Shown in pieces: positions 1 through 5,106 of a stretch of 5,106 bases of DNA. Below the pieces are notes generated by a model. That model had not been told where the DNA came from. It saw nothing but the letters and a program-made list of their open reading frames with translations, and did no database searches. The stretch spans positions 1-5,106 of the forward strand of contig JAKAPY010000139.1 in assembly GCA_021811925.1 (NCBI GenBank). The letters run 5' to 3'. The stretch is from Thermoplasmata archaeon (GTDB taxonomy: Archaea > Thermoplasmatota > Thermoplasmata > Sysuiplasmatales > Sysuiplasmataceae). A program made the translations under genes and the position numbers. Position 1 is the stretch's first letter, and each line of letters begins with the position of its first letter.

Positions 1-147
1 GCAGTCAGGAGGGCGGCTGAAAACCAGATGACAGAAGGTCTGCTGTTCGAACGCTCGCTTTTCTACTCACTTTTTGCTACACTGGACCAGAAGGAGGGAA
101 TGAACGCATTCCTGAACAAAAGGAAGCCGGAATTCAAGGGTGAATGA
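1..147 (+). CDS. Enoyl-CoA hydratase/isomerase (crotonase family), C-terminal fragment
   Basis: The window opens inside this gene, and 48 C-terminal residues remain before the TGA at 145-147. They match the typical crotonase-family C-terminus: a helix with the pattern EGLLFERSLFYSLFAT, then the DQKEGMNAFL segment and the closing KRKPEF. In the family, the D-Q-x-E-G-M-x-A-F-x-x-K-R-x-P-x-F pattern forms the last helices, which pack at the trimer interface and CoA site. The enzyme hydrates trans-2-enoyl-CoA to 3-hydroxyacyl-CoA in fatty-acid or crotonyl-CoA metabolism in the cytoplasm. The catalytic glutamates and oxyanion-hole region lie upstream of the window, so the exact substrate cannot be assigned. 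It could be a stand-alone hydratase or the C-terminal half of a hydroxyacyl-CoA dehydrogenase/hydratase fusion of the kind known in some archaea. The next gene starts 91 bp later behind its own TATA-like element, so the two need not be co-transcribed. Confidence 0.92.
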   Translation, partial: AVRRAAENQMTEGLLFERSLFYSLFATLDQKEGMNAFLNKRKPEFKGE

Positions 148-185
148 ATGTCAGCCCTTAATCTCATGAAGCGGAAACATGATGA

Positions 186-196
186 AATATATTTAA
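186..196 (+). promoter_or_regulatory. Archaeal TATA-type promoter for the small GTPase gene
   Basis: This is an AT-only run (AATATATTTAA) in an otherwise mixed gap, preceded by a purine-rich stretch (GATGA at 181-185) that could serve as a BRE. It lies about 48 bp upstream of the ATG at 239. With the usual archaeal spacing of about 25 bp from TATA centre to start, transcription would begin near 215-220 and give a leader of roughly 20 nt. No strong Shine-Dalgarno sequence precedes the ATG; GGATCG at 231-236 is a weak candidate only. The position is seen in the sequence; the function is inferred. Confidence 0.5.
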
Positions 197-238
197 TGGT
201 GCATGTTACACTACTCAATTTGAGCATAACGGATCGCT

Positions 239-781
239 ATGGTGGTACAGTTGACTGAAGAAATCAAAACGAAGATTTGCTTGGTAGGAGACAACAACGT
301 AGGCAAGACAAGCTTGATCAGGCGCTTCGTGCTGGATACATTCGACGACAAGTATACATCCACCATAGGGACCAAGGTCACAAAGAAAGAGGTGACCGTG
401 AAGAAGGAAAATGGAAGGGAAATCAATCTTTCAATGCTCATCTGGGACATAATGGGCCAGAAGGGATTCAGGGAACTGCTCAGGGAGTCGTACTTCTACG
501 GCGCAGAGGCGGCACTCTGCGTGTGCGATGTCACCAACAAGGAGTCGCTTGAGGAGCTGAAATACTGGATCAAGTCGATGGAGAGCATAACTGGACATAT
601 ACCGATGGTTTTCATTGGAAACAAGGGAGACCTGACAGACCAGTCCGTTGTCACACGCCAGGATATTGAGAAGATAGCAACATCCTATGGTTCTCCGGCA
701 ATCGTGACCAGTGCCAAGACAGGGGAAAACGTGGAGACTGCTTTCATGCGGTTGGCATCCCTGCTAACTGCACGAAAATAA
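239..781 (+). CDS. Ras/Rab-like small GTPase
   Basis: This 180-residue protein consists of one complete small-GTPase domain, the usual length for the family. The visible motifs are the G1 P-loop GDNNVGKT (17-24), switch I YTSTIG (39-44) with the Mg-sensing Thr42, G3 WDIMGQ (69-74) with Gln74 at the Ras Gln61 position, switch II GFRELLRESYFYGA (76-89), G4 NKGD (128-131) and G5 TSAKTG (157-162). It should bind and hydrolyse GTP as a cytoplasmic switch. Two features are unusual: the P-loop carries Asn19-Asn20 where related proteins usually have small residues or Gly, and the segment between switch I and G3 is about five residues longer than in Rab proteins such as Rab1. The C-terminus ends in TARK with no cysteine, so prenylation is not expected. 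The ATG is the first start after an in-frame TAA at 227-229; GTG 242 and TTG 251 remain possible but would trim only a non-conserved N-terminus. The next gene, 64 bp downstream, encodes a membrane protein with a longin/roadblock-like tail and is a candidate partner. Family assignment is firm; the pathway is inferred. Confidence 0.95.
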   Translation: MVVQLTEEIKTKICLVGDNNVGKTSLIRRFVLDTFDDKYTSTIGTKVTKKEVTVKKENGREINLSMLIWDIMGQKGFRELLRESYFYGAEAALCVCDVTNKESLEELKYWIKSMESITGHIPMVFIGNKGDLTDQSVVTRQDIEKIATSYGSPAIVTSAKTGENVETAFMRLASLLTARK

Positions 782-784
782 AGA

Positions 785-791
785 AATATAG
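785..791 (+). promoter_or_regulatory. Possible weak TATA element upstream of the surface-protein gene
   Basis: AATATAG follows the GTPase stop codon almost directly and lies about 58 bp before the ATG at 846. If used, transcription would start near 813 and leave a leader of about 30 nt. The match is short and the gap is small (64 bp), so read-through from the GTPase promoter is equally possible. No well-placed Shine-Dalgarno sequence precedes the ATG: the GGGAG at 841-845 directly abuts the start codon and is too close to act in the usual way. Confidence 0.3.
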
Positions 792-792
792 A

Positions 793-810
793 TTTACTTC
801 TATTCTTCTG
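793..810 (+). terminator. T-rich tract after the GTPase gene, possible archaeal terminator
   Basis: This 18-base stretch is mostly T and C (TTTACTTCTATTCTTCTG) and begins 12 bp after the GTPase stop. Archaeal RNA polymerase often terminates at U-rich runs without a strong hairpin, and no clear stem is visible here. The T runs are short (at most three), so termination would be partial at best. The tract could instead be part of the initial transcribed region of the next gene. Confidence 0.25.
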
Positions 811-845
811 ATTGAACCACCATCGGGCCGCTTGATTGCCGGGAG

Positions 846-956
846 ATGCGCTTAATCTTGGACAGACAAAATATCAGGAGAAGGGTACTGCTGCTGTTGC
901 TGGCAGCGGCAGTGATCATGCCATCCGTCTCCTTTTTCTCGTTCAACGCATCCGCA
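846..956 (+). other. Sec-type signal peptide of the surface protein
   Basis: Residues 1-37 show the three signal-peptide parts: a positive N-region with Arg7 and Arg11-13, a hydrophobic core from Val14 to about Phe33 (VLLLLLAAAVIM and onward), and a small-residue cleavage region at Ala35-Ser36-Ala37. Cleavage after Ala37 fits the A-x-A rule and leaves a mature protein starting in a Ser run. There is no lipobox cysteine and no twin-arginine consensus followed by the typical FLK pattern, so Sec export is favoured. An uncleaved anchor is less likely but possible. Confidence 0.8.
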
Positions 957-3900
957 TCCTCGTCCTCATCAACAGGTTCAGGGACGACCTTTTACCTTCA
1001 CGATGACGGCAACGGGTTCGGGCACTACGGGAAAAGGTATGACTGGGCAAACACAAGCCTCCCGTACAATCCGCTCAGTCCGTACTTCATAAGCAGCCAG
1101 TACCAGGGAATTGAGCTCAATTCGACCGGGACTTCAAGTTCATTCAGGTGGATAGCATGGCCTGCAGCTGGGGAAGCCGTCGTCATCAGCGGATATGTGA
1201 ACGTAACTCTGTACATGTCACAGACAAACACATCGGCAGGCTCAGACGTCTCCTTCCGGGTTCAGCTGCAGAACTGCACCTCGGCAGCGCTTGCCTTCGG
1301 GTCTGTGATAGCACAGGCCACGACAGCTGCAATGCAGCTTTCACCTGAAGAAAAGGTGGTTCTGTCGATCCCTGTAATATCTCCATACACTCTGCAGCCA
1401 GGCGATTTCCTGGTGCTCAACCTGAGCAGGACCGATTCCAACTCCAATTCAAGTGTATTCGTCAGTTTTGATTACAATTCCAGTCCATCATCATTTGCCG
1501 TCTCCCTTTCTCCCAGGCTCGGCACTATATCCATCACACTTCCTCCACCCTCGCTGTCATTTGACAATCAACCATACGCAATTCTTGCGAACGTGAGCGA
1601 TTCCCTTGGTTCAGGCGACCTGGGAAATGCAACGGTGACAATCACCGGCTCCTCCGGTCATGTTTACGTCGGAGGCGCCCAGATGAAGGCATACATCAAC
1701 ACCTCCTACACAACAGGCTACATCTACAGGGCTGCGCTTCCATACGGCAATTACACCCTGAACATCACCGCGAGCACAAGGTCGAATCTTACCGGATATC
1801 ACGAGCAGCAATCCAAGACTGCCTCATTTACTGTACTTCCATCACTCAGCAACTTCAGCCTCGCCGTTCCTGGAAAGGCAACAGCGGGCCTCCCTTTTCA
1901 AATCAGGCTGACAGCATATTCCGACAGTGGGCAGGTGATGACCGATTTCAACGGCAGCGCCATGCTTCGATTCGTTCGGCCGAACGGCACTTCGCTTCCG
2001 CCATCGAAAGTTGGCAAAGGCACTGTGAATTTCACATCCGGCATCTCCTCAGTGGACGAGGTGCTCTACGCGTCTGGCAAGTTTACCCCTGTTGCCTCTA
2101 ACGGGACTGCCACTGGGACAGGCGCACCGATCAATGTTTCCGCTTCCGCGGTGGATGTGATTTCAGTCACTCCTTCACATCTCTCGCTGACAGCCGGCCA
2201 GCAGGTCCAGTTCGGCGCTGTTGGTCTGGACTCTTATGGTGATGTGAACACAACATGGATTCCATACTGGTCCGTTTCCGGGAGCATCGGAAGGATAAGC
2301 GGCTCGGGCCTCTTTACAGCCACGGGTAACGGTACTGGCGAGGTGACTGTGACGGACAACGCGACCGGTGCGACCTCATTTTCCACCATAGGCGTCTCCC
2401 CGTCATCCCTTTTCAGTTTGCATGTGGTTCCTTCAAACACAACGCTGCTTGCAGGAGAAACATACTTCTTCACCGCTTACGGCTTCGACTATTACGGCAA
2501 CTCTGTCACTCTCGGTGCGGTCGTATGGCAGACGGATGCCGGTTCTCTCTATACAAACGGCACAACCGTGATGCTGAATGTCACACGGAGCACCATGCAG
2601 CACGGGTGGGTGGAAGCATATTCCGGCGGGCTCACATCAATTGCCCAGTTCAACGTGACAGCATCTGCCTACAGCCCCCAGGAACTGCTCCAGATACCGT
2701 TGCAGTCGTGGCCATCAGGCAGCAGCTACACACTCAACCTGACGGACTACTTCTCAAATCCGGGTGACCCGACCGACAGTCAACTTGAATGGTCGCTGAC
2801 CGGAGGTTCGTCAATCCTGTATGCATACGGCTCAGGCATCGTGGGCAACACGCAGGTTGTCCTTGTCCCGTACAGTTACGATTTCGGCTATGCTGAAATC
2901 AACATCACAGTTACCAATACCGCAGGATACTCCGTAACCGAAACATTCCAGGTGCATGTTCTCCCCAGGCCGCACTGGATAAACAGCCTTCCGCAGTACA
3001 TGACTGTGCCTGCCAACAGTTACTACTCGATCAACCTGACATATTTCATCGACTGTTCGCCATACCAGCCCACATCAATCTCCATCGGAACCAGCTCCCC
3101 CTATGTTTATGGCAACGGCCAGACCATCACCTACTTCTTCCCTTCCAGCACAATATCGGGCAAATATGCCGTCGTGCTCACAGCAACTGATCCCGACAAC
3201 GTGAGCAGCAGCATTGTGCAGATAATATCCGTCAGCTCTTCTTCCCCCCCAACTGTTAACACTGCCGGCGCTCCTCCGTCCAGCCTGACAATAGACAGGG
3301 GAGGCAACGCCACCCTGGAATACCCGCTTGAAACTTATTTCATCTCTCAGAACACGCTGACCTTCGAAGCAGTCGCGTCCGGTGCCACAGCATACGTGGC
3401 CCAGGGAAACATACTCCACATATACACTCAGGCGGCGAGCTTCGTCTCCAACGGAACCGTGCTTGTCATGGCGAGGTCAACCGCAGGAGAATATGCCTTC
3501 CTCATGATCGACCTCAGGATAGTCTCGGTTGTCTCTCCCCCCTCAGTCCTTCCCCTCCCTGCAATTTATGTAAGCTACAGCCCGACGGGCTCCTTCAACT
3601 ATGCCCTTCCCCTGGCAGGATACGTGACTGACACCTACGTGCCCCTGGACCAGGTCAGCGTCATAACAGATTCAGCATACATCACCTTCAACGGAGGCAA
3701 TTTCAGCCTCCTGTTCTCGATGCCTGCTGCGCCCGGGGGCACCGGGAACTACACCTCGCCATACTGGTACAACTCGACAGTTGTGTTCGTCGGTGGTCCG
3801 CTGCAAAGTCTGGACAGTGATTCAATCGCAGTTTCACTGAACGTGCACGTCTCATCCATCCCCCCGCCCGGCCCCAGGGCCGCCCTGCCCCCGTTCCTCA

Positions 3901-4916
3901 CAATGGCCGAAAACTCGGTCTACACCTCGCTTAACCTGTCCGACTACATCGCCTCGCCCGGGGGCGGCAGCATCACATACACGGCGTCTCAGGTGCGGAA
4001 CATTACCGTATCCGTATCCGGAAGCGGTGATGTCACAATAGCCCCCGAAAGGTATTTCTACGGCAACGAAAGGGTATACTTTGAGGCGAGTTCGGGCACC
4101 GGCTTCTACGTCTTCAGCATACTTGTCATGGTCTATCCCATCTATGTGCCGCCTGTGGTTTCACTGCCCTCAACCATCTCCCTTAACTCGTCGACGACGG
4201 TGGTGAATCTTTCTGCATACATCGACAATCCAAACAATGAACCTCTTGTGATAAGGGCTTTCGGCAGCGGTGTCACAGTCGTCGGTGACAACTTGCTAAT
4301 CATGCTTCCGCAGGGAGTCTCGCGGGAAACTGTGACAGTGGTTGTCAGCACTGCTTTCGGCGCAGCGCAGACTAGGCAGGTCAGCCTCAACCTCGTGGAC
4401 CAGTTTCCAAGCATTTACGTAATTCTCTTCTATGCCCTGCTTCTTACCATGATCGCAGTTGGCGCAATGCTCACCTACCAGCGCCTGATACCAAAGCCAT
4501 TCCAGCTGAATTCGCTCCTCCTCATACACAACGACGGCAGGCTTATAGCCCACAGCCACAGACTCGATTACGGTGGAGTCGACAGGGACATACTGGTAGG
4601 CATGTTCACTGCTATACAGGACTTCGTGTCCACGTCCTTCCCGGAGATGGGTGGAGAGACACAGGCTCTCAACAGGATAGAGTTCGGGAAATTCAGCATA
4701 TTCGTCATCCGCGGTTTCAACGCATTCGTGCTTGCAATCTACTCGGGGCAGCCCCCAAGGGGATGGCCACAGCAGATGAGCGAAGCCCTGGTGAGGATCG
4801 AGAGGACGTACACGCTCACCGACTGGGACGGCCGGCAGGAGAGCCTGCCCGGTCTGTCGGACCGCCTGAATGCAATGTTCCGCGGGAGTTTCTCGGTCGG
4901 CATCACCGAGGAGTGA
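846..4916 (+). CDS. Giant type I surface protein with Ig/cadherin-like repeats and cytoplasmic longin/roadblock-like domain
   Basis: This 1356-residue protein is predicted to be exported and anchored by one transmembrane helix near its C-terminus. In order it has: a signal peptide (about 1-37); an unassigned beta-rich N-terminal domain (about 48-230); two Ig-like beta-sandwich domains (about 233-335 and 336-435); two BIG2-like domains (about 436-520 and 523-608), each opening with a VxPS...LxAG pattern; six cadherin/He_PIG-like repeats (about 612-1188); a transmembrane helix (about 1190-1211); and a 144-residue cytoplasmic domain (1213-1356). The ectodomain carries about 40 N-x-S/T sequons, the tail none, and the whole protein only two cysteines (144 and 737). 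These features fit an N-glycosylated archaeal surface adhesin or sensor. The tail resembles longin/roadblock domains, which bind small GTPases, and a small GTPase is encoded just upstream. The ATG is the first start after an in-frame TGA at 813-815, and it places the RQNIRRR charged region directly before the hydrophobic core. The domain order is read from sequence patterns; ligand and function are unknown. It could be purely structural, but the conserved-looking tail argues for signalling. Confidence 0.9.
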   Translation: MRLILDRQNIRRRVLLLLLAAAVIMPSVSFFSFNASASSSSSTGSGTTFYLHDDGNGFGHYGKRYDWANTSLPYNPLSPYFISSQYQGIELNSTGTSSSFRWIAWPAAGEAVVISGYVNVTLYMSQTNTSAGSDVSFRVQLQNCTSAALAFGSVIAQATTAAMQLSPEEKVVLSIPVISPYTLQPGDFLVLNLSRTDSNSNSSVFVSFDYNSSPSSFAVSLSPRLGTISITLPPPSLSFDNQPYAILANVSDSLGSGDLGNATVTITGSSGHVYVGGAQMKAYINTSYTTGYIYRAALPYGNYTLNITASTRSNLTGYHEQQSKTASFTVLPSLSNFSLAVPGKATAGLPFQIRLTAYSDSGQVMTDFNGSAMLRFVRPNGTSLPPSKVGKGTVNFTSGISSVDEVLYASGKFTPVASNGTATGTGAPINVSASAVDVISVTPSHLSLTAGQQVQFGAVGLDSYGDVNTTWIPYWSVSGSIGRISGSGLFTATGNGTGEVTVTDNATGATSFSTIGVSPSSLFSLHVVPSNTTLLAGETYFFTAYGFDYYGNSVTLGAVVWQTDAGSLYTNGTTVMLNVTRSTMQHGWVEAYSGGLTSIAQFNVTASAYSPQELLQIPLQSWPSGSSYTLNLTDYFSNPGDPTDSQLEWSLTGGSSILYAYGSGIVGNTQVVLVPYSYDFGYAEINITVTNTAGYSVTETFQVHVLPRPHWINSLPQYMTVPANSYYSINLTYFIDCSPYQPTSISIGTSSPYVYGNGQTITYFFPSSTISGKYAVVLTATDPDNVSSSIVQIISVSSSSPPTVNTAGAPPSSLTIDRGGNATLEYPLETYFISQNTLTFEAVASGATAYVAQGNILHIYTQAASFVSNGTVLVMARSTAGEYAFLMIDLRIVSVVSPPSVLPLPAIYVSYSPTGSFNYALPLAGYVTDTYVPLDQVSVITDSAYITFNGGNFSLLFSMPAAPGGTGNYTSPYWYNSTVVFVGGPLQSLDSDSIAVSLNVHVSSIPPPGPRAALPPFLTMAENSVYTSLNLSDYIASPGGGSITYTASQVRNITVSVSGSGDVTIAPERYFYGNERVYFEASSGTGFYVFSILVMVYPIYVPPVVSLPSTISLNSSTTVVNLSAYIDNPNNEPLVIRAFGSGVTVVGDNLLIMLPQGVSRETVTVVVSTAFGAAQTRQVSLNLVDQFPSIYVILFYALLLTMIAVGAMLTYQRLIPKPFQLNSLLLIHNDGRLIAHSHRLDYGGVDRDILVGMFTAIQDFVSTSFPEMGGETQALNRIEFGKFSIFVIRGFNAFVLAIYSGQPPRGWPQQMSEALVRIERTYTLTDWDGRQESLPGLSDRLNAMFRGSFSVGITEE
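2679..4409 (+). repeat. Six tandem cadherin/He_PIG-like protein repeats
   Basis: The membrane-proximal half of the ectodomain is built from six diverged copies of a roughly 90-110 residue unit. Each copy has a signature of the form (N/P)-L-x-x-Y-hydrophobic-x-x-x-P: NLTDYFSNPG (631-640), NLTYFIDCSP (730-739), PLETYFISQN (827-836), PLAGYVTDTY (922-931), NLSDYIASPG (1030-1039) and NLSAYIDNPN (1121-1130). The signature tyrosines are 98, 98, 95, 108 and 91 residues apart. Units are joined by proline-rich linkers at 707-716, 801-811, 898-905, 1006-1016 and 1102-1108. DNA identity between copies is low, so this is an old protein-level repeat and not a recent duplication. Strict cadherin calcium motifs are not evident. 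The family label is inferred from pattern and length. Confidence 0.75.
4413..4478 (+). other. Single transmembrane helix of the surface protein
   Basis: Residues 1190-1211 (IYVILFYALLLTMIAVGAML plus TY) form an uncharged hydrophobic stretch long enough to cross a membrane once. It is preceded by Asp and Gln (1185-1186) and followed by QRLIPKPF, whose Arg1213 and Lys1217 fit the positive-inside rule. The N-terminus is therefore outside and the last 144 residues are inside, in agreement with the sequon distribution. Confidence 0.9.
4482..4913 (+). other. Cytoplasmic longin/roadblock-like domain of the surface protein
   Basis: Residues 1213-1356 read as a compact alpha/beta domain. The predicted order is strand LLLIH (1224-1228), an NDG turn, strand RLIAHS (1232-1237), helix DRDILVGMFTAIQDFV (1246-1261), strand NRIEFG (1276-1281), strand FSIFVIRG (1283-1290), strand AFVLAIYSG (1293-1301), helix QQMSEALVRIERTY (1309-1322) and a short final helix LSDRLNAMF (1337-1345). 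This beta-beta-alpha-beta-beta-beta-alpha-alpha order matches the longin topology and is close to roadblock/LC7. Such domains are known partners or regulators of Ras-like GTPases. No kinase, cyclase or HAMP-like motif is seen. The fold call is inference from pattern; a structure prediction would settle it. Confidence 0.65.
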
Positions 4917-4927
4917 AAAAGCGGACA

Positions 4928-4950
4928 GCACTTCAGCCGGTGCATTTTCC
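4928..4950 (+). terminator. Possible weak terminator after the surface-protein gene
   Basis: A 4-bp stem (GCAC at 4928-4931 pairing with GTGC at 4940-4943) with an 8-base loop is followed by ATTTTCC. The stem is short and the T run is only four bases, so this is a weak candidate. It sits 12 bp past the stop codon and upstream of the next promoter, where a terminator would be expected. Confidence 0.2.
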
Positions 4951-4984
4951 AGCATCTGTCACTTTCAGACTTTGATACCCGGGT

Positions 4985-4999
4985 TAAAGCCTTTTAATA
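4985..4999 (+). promoter_or_regulatory. Archaeal BRE/TATA promoter for the 3' partial gene
   Basis: TAAAG at 4985-4989 (BRE-like) followed by CTTTTAATA at 4991-4999 resembles an archaeal core promoter. Its centre lies about 36 bp before the ATG at 5032, so the expected start is near 5020 with a leader of about 10 nt. That spacing fits a short-leader or nearly leaderless transcript. An 8-bp palindrome, ACCCGGGT at 4977-4984, sits just upstream and could be a regulator site or chance. Confidence 0.5.
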
Positions 5000-5031
5000 C
5001 TCTGGCCAACGATGTTTTATGCAGGACAAAC

Positions 5032-5106
5032 ATGAGCAAGGAGCAAGCAGTTCTCAGCACGGCGTTCAGGTTCCTTACCGAACTCAAAAAGGGAGATATG
5101 GAATAC
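5032..5106 (+). CDS. Unidentified gene, N-terminal 25 codons
   Basis: An ATG at 5032 opens a frame that runs off the end of the window. The 25 visible residues start MSKEQAVLSTAFRFLTEL and look like a charged, amphipathic helix in a soluble protein, with no signal peptide or membrane segment. I do not recognise the family. A promoter-like element at 4985-4999 sits at a suitable distance, so it probably begins its own transcription unit. A weak AGGAC at 5022-5026 is the only Shine-Dalgarno candidate. Another ATG at 5019 opens a different frame that also stays open to the end, but its product is rich in Gln, Ser and His and less protein-like. The choice of frame is a judgement on composition. 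Confidence 0.65.
   Translation, partial: MSKEQAVLSTAFRFLTELKKGDMEY

Noticed and set aside
148..258. A 36-codon frame starting right after the hydratase stop (TGAATG), with GGTGA at 139-143
   Set aside because: The GGTGA comes from the hydratase's own C-terminal codons, the frame spans the TATA element of the GTPase gene, and it overlaps the GTPase start in another frame. It is most simply chance.
277..552. A 91-codon + strand frame inside the GTPase gene
   Set aside because: The product is Arg/Gln/Gly-rich and is a frame-shifted shadow of the GTPase, whose five G motifs show which frame is real.
3244..3250. Run of seven C that might cause a frameshift or sequencing error
   Set aside because: The frame and repeat pattern continue unbroken on both sides. 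The run encodes the Pro-Pro of an inter-repeat linker, as at the other repeat boundaries.
3075..3419. Open frame of 114 codons on the - strand
   Set aside because: Antisense to the repeat region, Gly/Cys/Arg-rich with no domain pattern, and no promoter-like element upstream.
4006..4021. Short direct repeat (CCGTAT twice) in the surface-protein gene
   Set aside because: Two copies of six bases encoding Val-Ser-Val-Ser are part of a beta strand and too short to mean anything alone.
4296..4955. Open frame of 219 codons on the - strand over the C-terminal part of the surface-protein gene
   Set aside because: It lies antisense to the transmembrane and cytoplasmic domains, which have clear protein logic. 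Its product is rich in His, Cys, Glu and Val with no recognisable motif, and long antisense frames are expected opposite GC-biased third codon positions.
1..5106. tRNA, rRNA, CRISPR array, insertion sequence or attachment site
   Set aside because: I saw no cloverleaf, no regularly spaced DNA repeats, no transposase-like protein and no terminal inverted repeats. The window is filled by ordinary coding sequence with short gaps.

Overview
The window looks archaeal and most likely comes from a moderately GC-rich member of the Thermoplasmatota (Thermoplasmata-like). The evidence is AT-rich TATA-type promoter elements with weak or no Shine-Dalgarno sequences, a Ras/Rab-type small GTPase, and a very large secreted-then-anchored surface protein dense in N-glycosylation sequons. 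The lineage call is inference from protein style and cannot be settled from 5 kb.

Layout, all genes on the + strand: (1) positions 1-147, the C-terminal end of a crotonase-family enoyl-CoA hydratase; (2) a 91-bp gap with a TATA-like promoter; (3) 239-781, a complete 180-residue Ras/Rab-like GTPase with all five G motifs and no C-terminal lipidation cysteine; (4) a 64-bp gap with a possible weak TATA element and a T-rich tract; (5) 846-4916, a 1356-residue type I membrane protein consisting of a signal peptide, about 1150 residues of beta-sandwich domains outside, one transmembrane helix and a 144-residue cytoplasmic domain; (6) a 115-bp gap with a good TATA-like promoter; (7) 5032 onward, the first 25 codons of an unidentified gene.

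The notable point is how genes 3 and 5 may work together. The cytoplasmic tail of the giant surface protein has the predicted strand/helix order of a longin/roadblock-type domain (beta-beta-alpha-beta-beta-beta-alpha-alpha), a fold known as a platform or regulator for small GTPases, and the gene just upstream encodes such a GTPase. This suggests a transmembrane sensor or adhesin coupled to Ras-like GTPase signalling in an archaeon. The layout is seen in the sequence; the functional coupling is inferred. The enoyl-CoA hydratase appears to be an unrelated metabolic neighbour with its own transcription unit.
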